Assembly (NCBI RefSeq): GCF_905475345.1
Contig: NC_066588.1
Span: 62,001 to 126,000, forward strand
Direction of reading: 5' to 3'
Length of the DNA stretch: 64,000 nt
Source: Vespula vulgaris
Lineage: Eukaryota; Arthropoda; Insecta; Hymenoptera; Vespidae
Shown: positions 23,093 through 35,795 of the stretch, one piece after another
Position numbering within the stretch: the stretch's first letter is position 1
Layout of the letters: every line of letters starts with the position of its first letter
Notes under the pieces: model-generated
Database searches by the model: none
Seen by the model: the letters and a program-made list of their open reading frames with translations, nothing else
What the model was told of the DNA's origin: nothing
Made by a program: the position numbers and the translations under genes

Positions 23093-24979
23093 TTAAAGCT
23101 CTACTTTATATTTATCCTTCCGTATATCGGATCTATTTGGTTCGTTCGAGAACCTCTGTAAAAATTCACGATGGGCTAAAATCGCTACGTTTCTTCCACC
23201 TATCGCACTCATCTCCATCGCACTGGCTATCCATTCGATGGCATTGACATGATAAAGGCCATCGTAAAGTTTAAATTTATCTAATCGTATGTTTGTAGAA
23301 TATCGTGGGTAGGCTTTCCAAGCGACTTCCTTGACTTCTTCGATCTAAAATACACGTTTAGAGAGACTTATTATTTCACGAAGGTCTATTAAAATAATTT
23401 GTAATGTCTGGAGAACGTATTTGTCATACATTGAGAAAAAAGTTGTGTAAAACGTTTAAGGGTAAGGAGGCATTGCTAAAGATCTTCCATATTTTCGAAT
23501 CAATTTTAGTCGGACCTTCGACCGTGTCTACTTTTCCAACGGAATGAATTTGCGCGTTAGAATCGCAACTTAATACGCTATCTAATTCTTCTTCGAGTCC
23601 AAAATAATTTGGATTCAAATCTCCTTTCACGAAGGTCGCAACAGTCGTCTGATATTCGCCTGAAAATGTTAAACCATCCGCAGGGAATTCTTCGAACGTA
23701 ATCTGCATTTTCTGATCTTCCGTTAATGGGGTCGCCAGAATGACTATGTCATAGTGATTTTTCATAACGTTGTTTACGTCATCTAAAAAGGAAACATTTC
23801 GTGATTTTCCGTCAAGCGGTGGAAGAGCTTTTAGTCACCGACCTATGTTCGAATATTGTACTTCGTAAATGGGAAAATCATCCTCGTTTAGATAACGGAT
23901 CTTCTTAACGTAAGAAGACACTACATTGACGTTGACGTTTCTATATATCAAGTGTTCGGGCACCTAAAATAGGGAAGCGAGATGAAACGTCAAAGCGTTA
24001 TATCTCTTAATCAGAGACGTTACTTTCTTATTTCCTCCTTTAACTGCCCATAGATCTCCAATGGTCGCAGCAAGCGTTACGCAACCGACGAAACTGTGTA
24101 CGCTCGTTGTTTGTCCGTAATCTACCAACAAAGGAGCTTCGACCAACTCGTCGATCAATTTTTCCGCATAGCCCAAGTTTAAAAGGTGATCTTTAACGGA
24201 CACTTGCAATAGCTTCGGAAACTTCTCGTTTATGGCCGTCAGCATAGAGGTCACGTTGACGAAAGAACGACCCTCGTTTTGCAGGTGATAAATTTTATTG
24301 AAATCGGCTAGTACAGAACCTATATAACTAAAAGAGAAGATTTATTTGTCGTCGATGTCGTATATATCGAGGTAGAAAATTTATACCTGTTAAGCCTAAA
24401 CGGCTGTATGCCATATCTATATATTAATTTGATCAAAGTGAATATTTTGGAATCGCTTTCTTGGAATACGACTTCCGTGCCGTCCCATATACCAAATCTT
24501 TGCTCTCTGGTGGGTCTATGTTCCATTCCTACGAGAGTATTCGAAGAGGCGTAAATAATACATTATTGCGACAAAAGTATTAATCGATTGAACGTACCGA
24601 GCAAATGTAGAAATTCTTGCATGTATTTGTTCTCTTGATGAATAATCGAACCTCCGGCCTCGTATTCGTTGTCGTCAATTTTTATCGTTGCCAAACGACC
24701 ACCAATCTTATTAGCTTCGTAGAGGTCAATCTTTAAGTCATTGTTAAATAATTCAGTGAGAAAATGCGTGGTCGAAGCGGCTCCTATACCTCCACCAATA
24801 ACGGCTAAATCGCGTGTGACGATATCGAAAGAAAAACGTTTCGACGTTAATAATTCGGTATTGAGGGTGCGCGTAAAGCAAATAATATACCTCTTACCAA
24901 TTTTTGGTGTTTGTATTTTCGAAGAGAACGCATGTTTCAATAGAAAACTTGCTAGCAGTAGCAGAAAATAACGATGCAT
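23093..24979 (-). CDS. PCYOX1: Prenylcysteine oxidase
   Basis: Lysosomal FAD thioether oxidase that cleaves prenylcysteine to free cysteine, a prenyl aldehyde and H2O2. Seven exons on the minus strand: 24979-24898, 24804-24598, 24528-24387, 24327-24024, 23963-23843, 23782-23430 and 23344-23093. Phases agree and give 486 residues (human 505). A signal peptide (residues 1-20) is followed by KIAVIGGGIGAAST, the FAD dinucleotide-binding loop formed only when the first intron is removed. Next are LYEANKIGGRLATI, EYEAGGSIIH, LIYRYGIQPFRLN, LVDYGQTTSVHSFVG, LWAVKGGNKK, YDIVILATPLTEDQK, TTVATFVKGDLNPNYFG and, near the C-terminus, YHVNAIEWIASAMEMSAIGGRNVAI. Intron 1 is 93 nt, divisible by three and free of stops, so unspliced RNA would stay in frame. 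A closely related PCYOX1L-type function is possible. Confidence 0.93.
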
Positions 24980-25229
24980 GTCGAGCTCTTTTTAAGAAAA
25001 ATTACGATGTATGTACAAAGGAGAAACGCGTGTATGTGCGTACGAGAAAATATTTATCAATGAAAAATGTTTGCCCGTGTTATTTATTCGATATAGGCAC
25101 TATGCTCCTACGATATCTAGCAGAAGAAAAATATGTTTTTCGTGCAATTGATCGATTAACGTCGCGAGGTTATGTTTTCATATAGATGCGCCGACAGAGG
25201 ATCGCCCCAGGTCGTGCCTTTCAGGAAGC

Positions 25230-25242
25230 AGCGCCATCTTTG
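25230..25242. promoter_or_regulatory. YY1/Pho-like motif upstream of prenylcysteine oxidase
   Basis: AGCGCCATCTTTG is the reverse complement of CAAAGATGGCGCT, close to the YY1/Pleiohomeotic consensus AAGATGGCGGC. It sits about 250 bp upstream of the prenylcysteine oxidase ATG, in sense orientation for that gene. This is a motif match only. Confidence 0.35.
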
Positions 25243-26756
25243 TCACTTGCGTACACGCTTAGTCTCAATCTTTCGACAAACGTCGAACGACTAAATTCGA
25301 CGTCGTATCGAACGTTTCACGTACTCATGAGAGAAGGTAAATCTTGAAATCTTTGAACGGAAAAGCGAGCACGCGCAAAGACGATCGCTCGATCGACGAA
25401 TAGATATGCTTTGATAACCGATACGCCGCGTAATATAACATCGTATCTAATTGTAAGTACGATTGAGCATAAGGAGACTCTTAACGCGGGCACGTACGTA
25501 GAATAATAGCGTTACGAATTGTTCTCCCAGTCGTTATTCCAAGGGCGAGCTTGTCGAGATGCTTTCGTCGAAAGCGCTATGACGTAAGGTATGGTTTTTG
25601 TAAGGTGGTTCTTTTTCATTTATTTATATCAGCTTCAAGATACGCGCGCGCCCGCCTGTGTATTTGTTTTCTTTTTTCTTTTTTCTCTTTCTTTCTTCAA
25701 GAAACATCGAAGACGAATTTCGTTTATTTAAATATACAGCTCATTGTTTTCCTCGTTGTATTTGTAAGAAAAAGTTGGAGGCTCGAGCACGCAGCACTTC
25801 GGTTCCTGCATTCGCGCACGTTCTACATTCTATATCCGTGCTTTTACGAACAAACCGTGCGAAGTGAAACGAAACTTTGCGTTTGAACTATTTCCGGAAG
25901 CGACGTTCGTACGAGATTATGTATTTTATGCGTACGCATACACGAGAAAAGGGTAAAACAACGAAAGGCTGTAACAGCGAGATAAATATAAATACAACGA
26001 TCCGTCGATTGATTCGCTTCTACGTTTACAAGGTAGATCGGTGAGTATCGATCGACGATCAATTTCGATTCATTATCTTTCATATCGCGGATACAAAGGC
26101 GGCACCGTTTCGTTATCGTCTCCGTCGATCGGTTTACGGATTTTCTCAGGATCGTTTTCGACGAGTCGAGATCGATCGAAGAGACTCCGCGATTTGAAAT
26201 ATTCGACGTATCCTTGGAATTGGAGAAAAAAGCTAAACCGATAGACCGAGCTGAATAATACGTGTCTCGTAAATAAGGACGGTACGGTTTGTTACCTTAT
26301 CTTTGGAAAGAAAATTTATTTTGATTTCGCCGATAAGCATCCGATCGTAGCTCATTCGCGTTTGTTTGTTTGGCCCACATATCATCGGTTTTATTTTCAT
26401 TCGCGGTTCGCGTTACCTTTCGATCGAAAAGAAGTACGTACGTTAGGACGCGATTTCACGAGATCGCGAGGAATCGTTCGGCCTAAATTCTCATTGTACG
26501 TAGCACTTGGAATCTTTACGAGAGATAAATAAAGGCGACGGAGACGGGTCGGTGGTGGATCATCTCGTTGTTGGCGGACAGATGCATCTCCTTCTTCTTC
26601 TCTTTTTCTTAAATTCGTGTCGCGAAATGGAGGAGGGGACGAGAAGAAGAAAAAAGCAAAATGCGTGGGGGCGAAAAGTTCGTTTCGACGATTAAGCCGT
26701 TTAAAAAAGATCAGCTTTCGCGTCTGTTGCCGAGGCGAGGACGGTAATCGAGAGAG

Positions 26757-26826
26757 CGAGAGAGGGAGGGAGGGCGAGCGAGCGAGCGAGCGAGCGAGCG
26801 AGCGTGCGAGAGAGAGAGAGAGAGAT
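26757..26826. repeat. Compound (GA)n/(GGGA)n/(GCGA)n array upstream of perlecan
   Basis: A GA-rich block is followed by about seven GCGA units and then a (GA)n run. It lies about 1.1 kb upstream of the perlecan start codon and begins the series of GA arrays that fill the right half of the window. Confidence 0.85.
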
Positions 26827-27357
26827 CGCAACGGGAAACGCGCGAATATCTCGAGAAACGCCGAGCCCTTATCTTTCTTTTCTTTCCTTTCTTTCTTTTT
26901 GAGAGCCCTCCTATCCGGGATATGCGAGCGTGTACGTCGATACGCGAAACTCTATTCTTGAAAGACGAGTTATATAAAAGTTGTTCGGACGAAAGTAAGC
27001 GTGGGAAGCGTACGTGTACTAGGAATCTCTCGAGCGAAGGAAGATGAATGAAATCGAAGGAAAATTATTGATCGGTTTTTTGAGGGAGGGCAATGAGAAG
27101 AAAAAAGACGAAAGAAAGAAAGAAAGAAAGGGAAGATTGGTATATTCGGAGAATACAAAAACGTACGTACATATCCTCGGCGTGGAGCCGGCCGTCTCCC
27201 GAGCGCCGGCATTGGCGTCTCCTTCGCCGCACGCCGCTCGTCGCTCGTACTTTTGGGTGGGAGTAAAACGAGAGAGCCCGAGCGGGTTAACGAGAGAGAA
27301 GGAGAAAGATGGAGCGAGACGATGTAGGAAGTCGATGGTGGGGGAAGCAGCCGATCT

Positions 27358-27361
<4 letters not shown>

Positions 27362-27388
<27 letters not shown>
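27362..27388. repeat. (AG)n array in the perlecan 5' region
   Basis: About 27 bp of uninterrupted AG repeat lies 560 bp upstream of the perlecan ATG, probably in the promoter or 5' UTR. GAGA-type factors bind such arrays in insects; occupancy is inference. Confidence 0.85.
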
Positions 27389-27593
27389 TACGTAGGAATC
27401 TGCAACACGGTGGGAGGAGCGCGAGTCGGAGAGAGAAAGAGAGAGCGACCGATAGACTCGAGGGAGAGGGAAAAGCACGGTGCTTTTGAAAAAGTTTTAT
27501 CTTGCGGCGCGCTTGGTCTCTCAGACGCTACCGAACGCCGGTACGGTGTTGCACGGTGTGTGCTGTGCTTTCTTCGCCGTCCATCGGGAGAAC

Positions 27594-27632
27594 AGAGAGA
27601 GAGAGAGAGAGAGGGGGGAGAGAGAGAGGGGA
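27594..27632. repeat. (AG)n/G-rich array in the perlecan 5' region
   Basis: AG repeat with internal G runs, about 320 bp upstream of the perlecan start codon. Together with 27362-27388 it flanks the likely core promoter or 5' UTR. Confidence 0.8.
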
Positions 27633-27948
27633 GAAGGACAGAGTCAGAGATCATCGCGTGGACCATCTCGCGGAGTCCTCGCGCGTACCCTTCCCATACC
27701 GATCCGATCCTCTGCTTTTTATTCTTCGCATCGTTGTTGCCCGCTCGTTTGCAACGACGGACACACCGATAATTAAAAGAGGACAAAGTTCTTCGTCTTT
27801 CATTCCTTCGTTTAAATATTCGCGTCATGAGTCGTTGAAGAATTCGTCGAAAGAAAGAGATAGACGAATAGAGAAAAAGAAAGAGACTGCGATTTTACGC
27901 GAGAAGAGGGCGAAGAGGTCGAGGAGTACTCTTTGCCTTGTTATCGAA

Positions 27949-28029
27949 ATGAAGAGGAACCGTGTTTTATTAAGGAGTGCGTTGCTCTTCTTGCTGATCG
28001 GCGCTGATCTACTCGTCTCCGCATCCGAG
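27949..28029 (+). CDS. trol: Perlecan exon 1: start codon and signal peptide
   Basis: It encodes 27 residues: a basic start (MKRNR), a hydrophobic core (LLFLLIGADLLV) and a small-residue end (SASE) suitable for signal peptidase. It ends in phase 0 at GAG|GTGAGT. This ATG is preceded by in-frame coding-like sequence of low complexity only, so it is the natural start. Confidence 0.8.
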
Positions 28030-31000
28030 GTGAGTCTCTTTCCATTTCCATTTCTTTTTCATTTTCGTTTTCTTTGCTCGCGTTCTATCGCGGGCTCGAA
28101 AAGAGTATCGTCTTCGATTCGACCAGCACGTGTTTATTCTCTCCTCGAGGTAGCTCGATTCCGTCGTTCTTCGTAGGAATCAAAGACGTTTTTCGTATCG
28201 GACACGAATTCATTCGTTATATACGTCCGTAGACACGTGCGCAAGTTTGCGCGTATTTCGTTTTCCTTTTTTTTTTTTTTTTCGAATAAAATTCGTGAGT
28301 AACGTCACGGTACAGAGGAAAGCTCGGTTCTGTCGCGCGACGTTTACGTTTTCTGGAGTTCTTCGTAAGTTCTATGGAGAATCTATCGTCGTTCTTGCGT
28401 TTCTCGTTTCGGTTTAGACTTATCTCGACAACTCGCGTTTCCGATATTTGAGTCGATAACGCGACTCGCGATCGTTTCGTAGAACGGCGTGCGCGACGGC
28501 TGCGATCAACAGGTATGTATGCGTACGCGCGTTCGTGTTCGAAGGACGATGGCTAAAAAAAAGACTCGTTTCTCGCCGGAGAAACTTGCCATCTTCTCTT
28601 TGCGAAGTCGAATCGTTATTCTCGACGACGAGATACGAGACGAGAGAAACTCGCTGGATAGTCCCGATATGTTCCTTAACGGACGTGCGGATAATTCCTC
28701 GAGGTCGATTATATTCCGATCACACCTCCAACTTTGAGACAAGAAAGAGAGAGAGAGAGAGAGAGGGAGAGGGAGAGGGAGAGGGAGAGAGAGAAGCCAC
28801 GTTTGTCGTCTGGCGGGCGTTAAGCATTACTCGCGCACCATCTCGAAATACACGAATAGAAAATTAACGAATAACCGAGACGCTTTGTATCGAGCGAAAG
28901 AAGAGACGATTGAAGAGTCGCGATCCAAAGAGATCGCGCGTTCGTATATCTTTGAAAGATCTTCCTTCATTCTTAAGGTAGTCGGAATGAAATTCCGAAA
29001 GATAAAACGTCTATTTAAAAATCAGCCTGTATAATTTGGACGAGTAACGTTATCTGCTCGTGTTGCGATGCTCGATAATCGCGATATCGCGTTTCGTCAT
29101 GGTGCGTGTACACAGCCGAGCTCGTTCGATAAAATTACTTCTGCCGGATGCACGTTAACATCGAGACCTAACTTAATTGGAGAGATTATCGGAGGTTGAA
29201 AGGACTCGATTCGCGAAATGGTAGCGCGTGCGGAGTTAATGACTCTATTCGAAACGAGGCACGACCTACGCACGTATACGTTCCTCTTCTTCTCCATTAT
29301 ATACGATTTTTTCGCGATAGCCGAGCGAGATCCTTGAAGATTAGCTTTTATCTCGATGTCTTGGAAGCATCGGTACGTCGAATCGATAAAGTTCACGTCG
29401 AGGTGGATGCGTCACGGTTCGTCCGCGAATCGTCGTCGTTCGACTTTTACATTTGCATACGTTACCTTGGCCACACCGTTCGGCATCCCGCGCAAAGGGC
29501 TACGCGCGTTTCGTAACAAACTTTCTTTTCGGAAAGAGTTTCGAATCGTTGGAAGGTTAACGCTAATTCCTTCCGACGATGCGTCATCGATATCCCCTCG
29601 ATAACGTTCGATTCATCGTTTTTACGATTTCCTTGGCAACTACTCTTGAAAACTAAACGCGCTTTAGCAAAACTTTTTCGGAAGAATCTCCAGATCGAGA
29701 TCGTCACCTCTGTTTCGTCAGTTTTATCAGAAGCTAGTCCCCTTAATTACCGCAGTGATTGGGACGACGAGCGCGTAGCGATTCGGAATAATATTCGAGT
29801 TGTAGTCGTTCGAACGAATCGAATTCATCGTCGAAGGATCGAGCGAAGTCGATCGAGCATGTCGCTGCATCGAAGTTGCGATATCGACTTCGTCGAAGTC
29901 GTCTTCGAAAGCTTTATCGTCGTTTGGAGTAAAGAATTTAGGTGATCGTTGCAAACGTAGAATTTTGAAATCAAAGCAACGATCTTTCGATAGATATCGC
30001 AACGATACGCGGAATGTCGGATACGAACGATTCGTCAAAAATAAGACGAATCGCGTGGCATCGTACGTTCTCACGACGAAATCGTTGTCCCAGAAGAGAG
30101 ATGGAGGGTAAAGGATATCGAAGGAGAAGAAGAAGAGAAGGAACAGGGAGGGTGAGAAAGGTATATCGGAGTACAAGGTTCCTTCATTATCGTATCCTTT
30201 TTCCTCGGACGTCGACACGGGTATGGTCGATGTGTGTTTTCGAACGAAGAAACCTTTCGAACGGATACGGTATTTGGATTCGTTTGGGAAAAGGATGAAG
30301 GGAAGATTTGTACCTTATGAAAAATATGGTAATGCAGGTGGCTTTTCGCTGGCGCAGCTTTCGATTCGCGACCGTTTTCTCTCCTTCCTTTATACGCGAA
30401 CTCGGCAAACGTGCGTTCCCGCACGAACATGGTCGCACTGCGAGGATATTTATATACGGCGCGCGAGAGAGAGAGAGAGAGAGGAAGGAAGGCAGAGAGA
30501 CAATGTCCGCGAGAGCATCGGAATTGTATGCTGGAAAGATCGAGCGAGGAAGCGAAAATTTAAGGCTTCCGGACGAGACGCAATTCAAGCGCGGGTAATT
30601 TGAAAACTTGCGATGTCCTACGACTACGCCAGAGATATACCGAGTGTACCCTTACCTACAGAGATAAACAATATTCTTTATCCCGATGATCGTGGTGCTT
30701 CTCTTTTCTTTCGAGCTTCCTCGAAATGAACTTTTTGTTCTCTCTCTCTCTCTCCCTCTCTCTTCTTCGTCTTCCGCTCGCGCGTAAAAAAGTGGTACAC
30801 CGTAATTAATTCATCGTTATCGGAAAACATTATCCTGAAATATCGTCGCTTCCGACGAGATTGCTTAATTTTTTGTCATTCCCTCGTACTTGTTCGGTCG
30901 AACGATTCGAGGAGTAAATCAGTATTTTTGGAGTCGAAGGAACCGCAACCGGTTGTCACGTATACACGGTCTTACGTAAATCGTCGTCAGGGTCGTCGAA

Positions 31001-31398
31001 AAAGTTACGCGGTGTGGTACGAGGAGAGAGGAAAAGAAAAAGTGAAAAAAAAAAAAAGAAAAAAGGAAATAAAGAAGCAAGAGCAGCGATCGCAAGAAAG
31101 ATATAAATGCACGGGACATTGCGAGTCTCCTCCATGATAAATCGCTTACCTCACCGTGCAAAGTCCATTGGTACTTGAGTGGTAACGGCGTTACGACGTT
31201 TTTTAATGACCGTTACGAATGACGTATTCGTTATTTAAATATATATAGCTACACGCACGACGATATACGTAAGCCTAATGATCTTATAGAAAAATCTTGA
31301 TTCGAAAATGGTTCGTAATTGACCAGATCGTAATAAATAAATTGTTCGAGAAAATGAATCACCTGTACGTGGATAGTATCGTCGCGGCATATTTATAT

Positions 31399-31430
<32 letters not shown>

Positions 31431-32778
31431 CGGGAGCTCGATACAGATATTTCGATTCGTATTGGCGCGGTCCAGCTTTAGGGCACTTGAAACGCCGCAT
31501 TCGAGTACGAGCATCCTCGTGGAAGTACTTTTTCGTTCCCGAGTACCGGTACTCGAGTGCCGCTCGAGCGCCACTTTCGAGTGCCTTATCGTCAGAAGGG
31601 ATCTACTTCTTTTAACGTGTCCATTCGCACCCGCGACGATTTTCGCACTGACCGCGCTTTGCGCGAGAAGACGGAGACCAAATATCCTCTTTCTATTTTT
31701 TTGTTGTTCCTTTCTTTCGCGTTCACGAAACGTAAATTTCGTTAACGCGCGAATTTCAGGATAACGTTTCCATTACAAGAGTCGTCGTGTTTTTTCCTTC
31801 TCGTAACGTACTCGTAAAAGAGATCGTCGATTCTTCTAGTTGGCGCGAAAAACCAATCGGATACCTGTAAGATTTATGAGGAGATAATTGACGCTTAAAG
31901 TGGGTCGAGCGCGTCGAGTAATTCGATAAGATGTTTATCTTCTCGTTCGGCGTTAAATTAAAGCTAAACCAGAATGGGACGGATCTCATTGAAAAAATCT
32001 TTTGTCCGACCAAGTATCTAGACGGATAAATATTTACATCGATAGATAAAATCGGAAGCTACGGAGGTAGGTATATAAGCCGTTAGTCCGATCGATTTTT
32101 CGGTTAATCCCGATGGGGACGCTAATATGTCAGTTATCGTTTTTCGTAGTCGATCTCACGCTCTCGATCATCCCACGAAATACGTAGAGATACAATACGA
32201 TTGCGATTATCCCTCTTTTCTCGTAGTATTCTCGTAACATCGATTATCCTTTTAATCGGATATGGACGGTGAAATTGCGTGACTGACCGTGAAATTAAAG
32301 GAGACGAATACTTGCGGAAGTTAACGGTATCGCGTTACGGTCAACCCTCACGATCGATCGCGAAGGAGCCAAACGAAAGAGAAGGCTCTTGTACTTTTCC
32401 TCGAATAGAGTAACTTCGATGCCCGGTCAGGTAGGATCCTTTCGAGAGTTCTCCCGCATCTCTACGCATGTACCGATAAACAAACGCGTCGCGCGTCGCG
32501 CGTCCACTCGACCGGAGTGTCCTGCACCTTTCTTTTTTCTCTACTTTTATCGAAGGAAATCATCCTCGCGCGGAGGCGTGCCGAATGTGCTCGCAACCCA
32601 GAGTGTGCTCAGAACGAATAAGAGGGATTAAGCGCATCGTGACCGTGTCAAGAGAGGGACGGAGGGAGAGAGAGAGAGAGAGAGAGCGAGGGAGGAAGGA
32701 GGGGAAGGAAGGAGCCTCGTTTGCTTGACGAACAAAGAGCGTGTTCGAGGAGAAAGCACGTTGTACGAGAATAAGAAG

Positions 32779-32815
<37 letters not shown>

Positions 32816-35762
32816 TAAAGAGGAACGCGAGGAGAGACGTTAGGACGATCGCGTCTTAAACGTGTGGGCGAGTCAAACTGGTTTTCACGTTCGCGTGTCC
32901 ATGGAAAGAAAGGAGAAGAAAGAAGGAGGAAGGTCTTGGAAACGAAAAGCAAGAGCGAAGGCGACTTTCGTACGTATCGCGGTGCTCCCCATGGCAACAA
33001 CGCAAGTTGGTCTCTCGTTTAACGTGCATACTTGTGTACTACGTACAACTCTTTCTCTCTCTCTCTCTCTCTCTCTCCCTCCCTCTCGCCCTTTTTCTGC
33101 GTGCTCCTCTTTCTTCGCCTCCGCCGCCCATGCCACCTCCGCCGCCCCCGCTACTTCCGTTGACGATTCTGACGCTCCGCGATATCGCCGAGTGATAATA
33201 CTACGCAACAGCGCAATATCAAGTGCTGTTCGACGAGGAAAAAGTTTGATATCGTAATCGTAGAATTAGCTAGAAATGAAGATTTGTAGGATTTTCAAAA
33301 TTTCATGTTTAGTCGGAGATCGGAGGATCAACGGTACGAGGTTATATGGGAGTGTTTCAACGAGACCCCATGGCAACGTCGGAGTCGAGAAAAGCTTGAG
33401 CGAACACGTGCGCCTCTGCGTCGTCTCTTTTTCTTTTTTATTTCTTTCTACGATTCTCGCTCGGAGAAGCAACGAAAAAAAGCGATAGGTTACACCGATC
33501 ACATTTTTTCTTAATTTCGTCCTTTGAAAAGATTTGTCAACGAGCGCCATTCGGTGTTACACCGAGAGAGAGAGAGAGAGAGAGGGAGAGAGGGAGAAGT
33601 CTTTACGACGACGAGACGATCAACGTAAATATGTAAATAAAAGAAAAAACGTTTCTCTCGAAGAAGGTTACTCTCCGAAATTCTTATCGAGAGGAATTGC
33701 GTTTGATTTTGATACGAAGTAAACTTGGAATTTGTCAAATATAAGGGTGTCAGGTGTGCGTCGGAATATCGCGATAGTTCGATTTACTTTTCGTTTTCCT
33801 CGATCGACACGCATTGTTCGCAAGTGATATTCGATCGCGATTTATACAGGAATATTAGATTCATAGGGTGTGAATAATGTAAGCGATATTCGAACGTATG
33901 TAAATCCGATTTGGATCTTTTCTTCCTTTTCTTCGATCGGCCTAAAGCTTGCTCATTTTGCGCGCGTATACCTAACCATAGGGTTGTACGTAGAGAGCTA
34001 CTTAGGTACGCGGACGAGAACCAAACTATATCGACATGCAAATTCAATTTTTTTACCATTTGTTTGCCTTTCAGAAAGTAGCGCGGTAGCCGAACGAACG
34101 AAAGTATTTAACGTTAGGTGGCCGAAAACTCGGCGATTCCTCGAATTTGCCATCGCTGCGTTTCGTCTGTCGTCCGTTTAACGGGACGCACGGTTTCGCT
34201 CGAGATCGTAAAGCATATTTTTAGATACTTCTCGCGCCAGGCCTTCCACGAAGGGGCGCGACAAAGACGAATCGTTTTCGTTCGATTCCGATCGTCGATC
34301 CGGACTTCTTTTGAGTATTACACACGTACCGTTAACGTCCATACCCGTGCGACGTTTGGTGCGGCGTGTAAAGTCAAGGCCAATTCTCGCGATCGTGCAC
34401 GTGTCCGTCTCGACGGGATGGCGCCGTGGCGAGGCCCTCCCACGTGGCAAGGGCCTCTCGCAAAAAGGGAATGCCGATTCTTGGAACGTCGTTACAAATC
34501 GACGATGCGCGAGGAATATCGCGTGCTACGCGCACGAGAAAGAAAATGTAAAGGCGAACGAAGGAAGGCAGGCGCGATACGGAACGAGAAGTTTCGCTCG
34601 TCTCCGATCGTTGCAAGATCGCGTCGGTTCTTTTTTTTCTCCTCTAAGGCGCGAACGGCTCGGAACGACGCGGCATTATCCAGCCGCGAAAGTTGGTCGT
34701 TAGCGAACGCTTAACGATCACGCGCGATCCCGAGATTCTCCTCTCGTATGCGTGTAAGCGCCGGCAAATACGGCCACTTCTCGGTCCGACCAGCAACCGC
34801 GGCACTCTTCGATCCTAATCACTCGCCATTCAGCGTAGCTGCTCTTGGCGGATCCTTGCCGAATTTCTCGGCATTGACGAGTCGAAGGAATGGAGAGATC
34901 CGTCGATTGTAACGACGGCCGCGTAATTAACTACTACGATCGCGCGTTGTGGGTTAAGTACCTGCGCTAACGCGGATCATTTCGTTTCGAAGGGAATAGG
35001 AACGGAACGAGAAGCGTTTCGAGGCAAGGAAAAAGGGAAAGGATTAACGCGAGAGTCACTCCAAAGCCGAAGAATCAACGTTCGTCCGCCGTCCTCGTTT
35101 GTCTCCGCGTAGGTCGCAAGACAAGGCACGGTATTGAGTCGATTGACTTTTGGCTCGATAAGGCGATTCTCGAATCACGCGGACGGCGAATGGTTTTGAA
35201 AAGAGTAAGCCACGGTATCAATAAATTCAACGTTATCTGCGGTCATAAATCCATGCGGTGCGACCATTGGGGCTCGACGAAGCATGCTTAAGCCGATGTC
35301 GTTTGTGTGTCGGCAGACACCGCGAACCGGTGGAATACGCGAACGCTTGCGCTTACGTCGGTGCGTTCCTACTTAAAATAACTCGTAAAAGTACTCGCTG
35401 GAGGACGAATCTTTTACATATTCATACTTGCATATGGTACTCGACGTACGGCGAGGATCCCAGCGCTGCGCCGGTCGAGTGCATTGCGTTTTGCACGTTA
35501 TCGCCTCGCGAGTGCCACTTTCTCGAAGCGTTAGAAACAGGCAGTCGATGAATTCGCTCGTAATAAAGTCTTGGGGCAATCGGTCGAGTTAATGAGCCGA
35601 GAACCTTCCGGATAGTTATCCAGCAGTAGTTTTCTGGTAGATCGCGCGATAAATTTCAACGAACGTACGCTTGGACGTTCGCGTTGCGTATTCGAGAAGG
35701 AAGAAGGGCGAGATCGGAGTAGAAGGGACGGATACGTCAGGAGGAAGAGAGGGACGGTGTTT

Positions 35763-35795
<33 letters not shown>

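Larger units (their letters stand above)
24980..27948. other. 5' flanks of prenylcysteine oxidase and perlecan; composition boundary
   Basis: The region lies between two divergent genes. The part near 24980-25300 should hold the prenylcysteine oxidase promoter. From about 25.2 kb the DNA becomes rich in CGA/TCG words, and from 26.7 kb in GA and GCGA arrays that lead up to the perlecan start. Long ORFs on both strands between 26.4 and 28.2 kb are low-complexity products of these arrays (Arg, Glu, Ser and Leu runs) and are not called as genes. Confidence 0.55.

Noticed and set aside
27019..28176. Long ORFs on both strands (up to 269 residues) around the perlecan start
   Set aside because: They are translations of GA/CT and CGA-rich repeats, with Arg/Glu or Ser/Leu runs, no domains, and overlapping ORFs in several frames. 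Only the signal-peptide exon at 27949 is supported.
35763..35795. GTC array considered as a coding poly-amino-acid tract
   Set aside because: The surrounding ORFs on both strands have no other coding character; the array is a simple intronic trinucleotide repeat.
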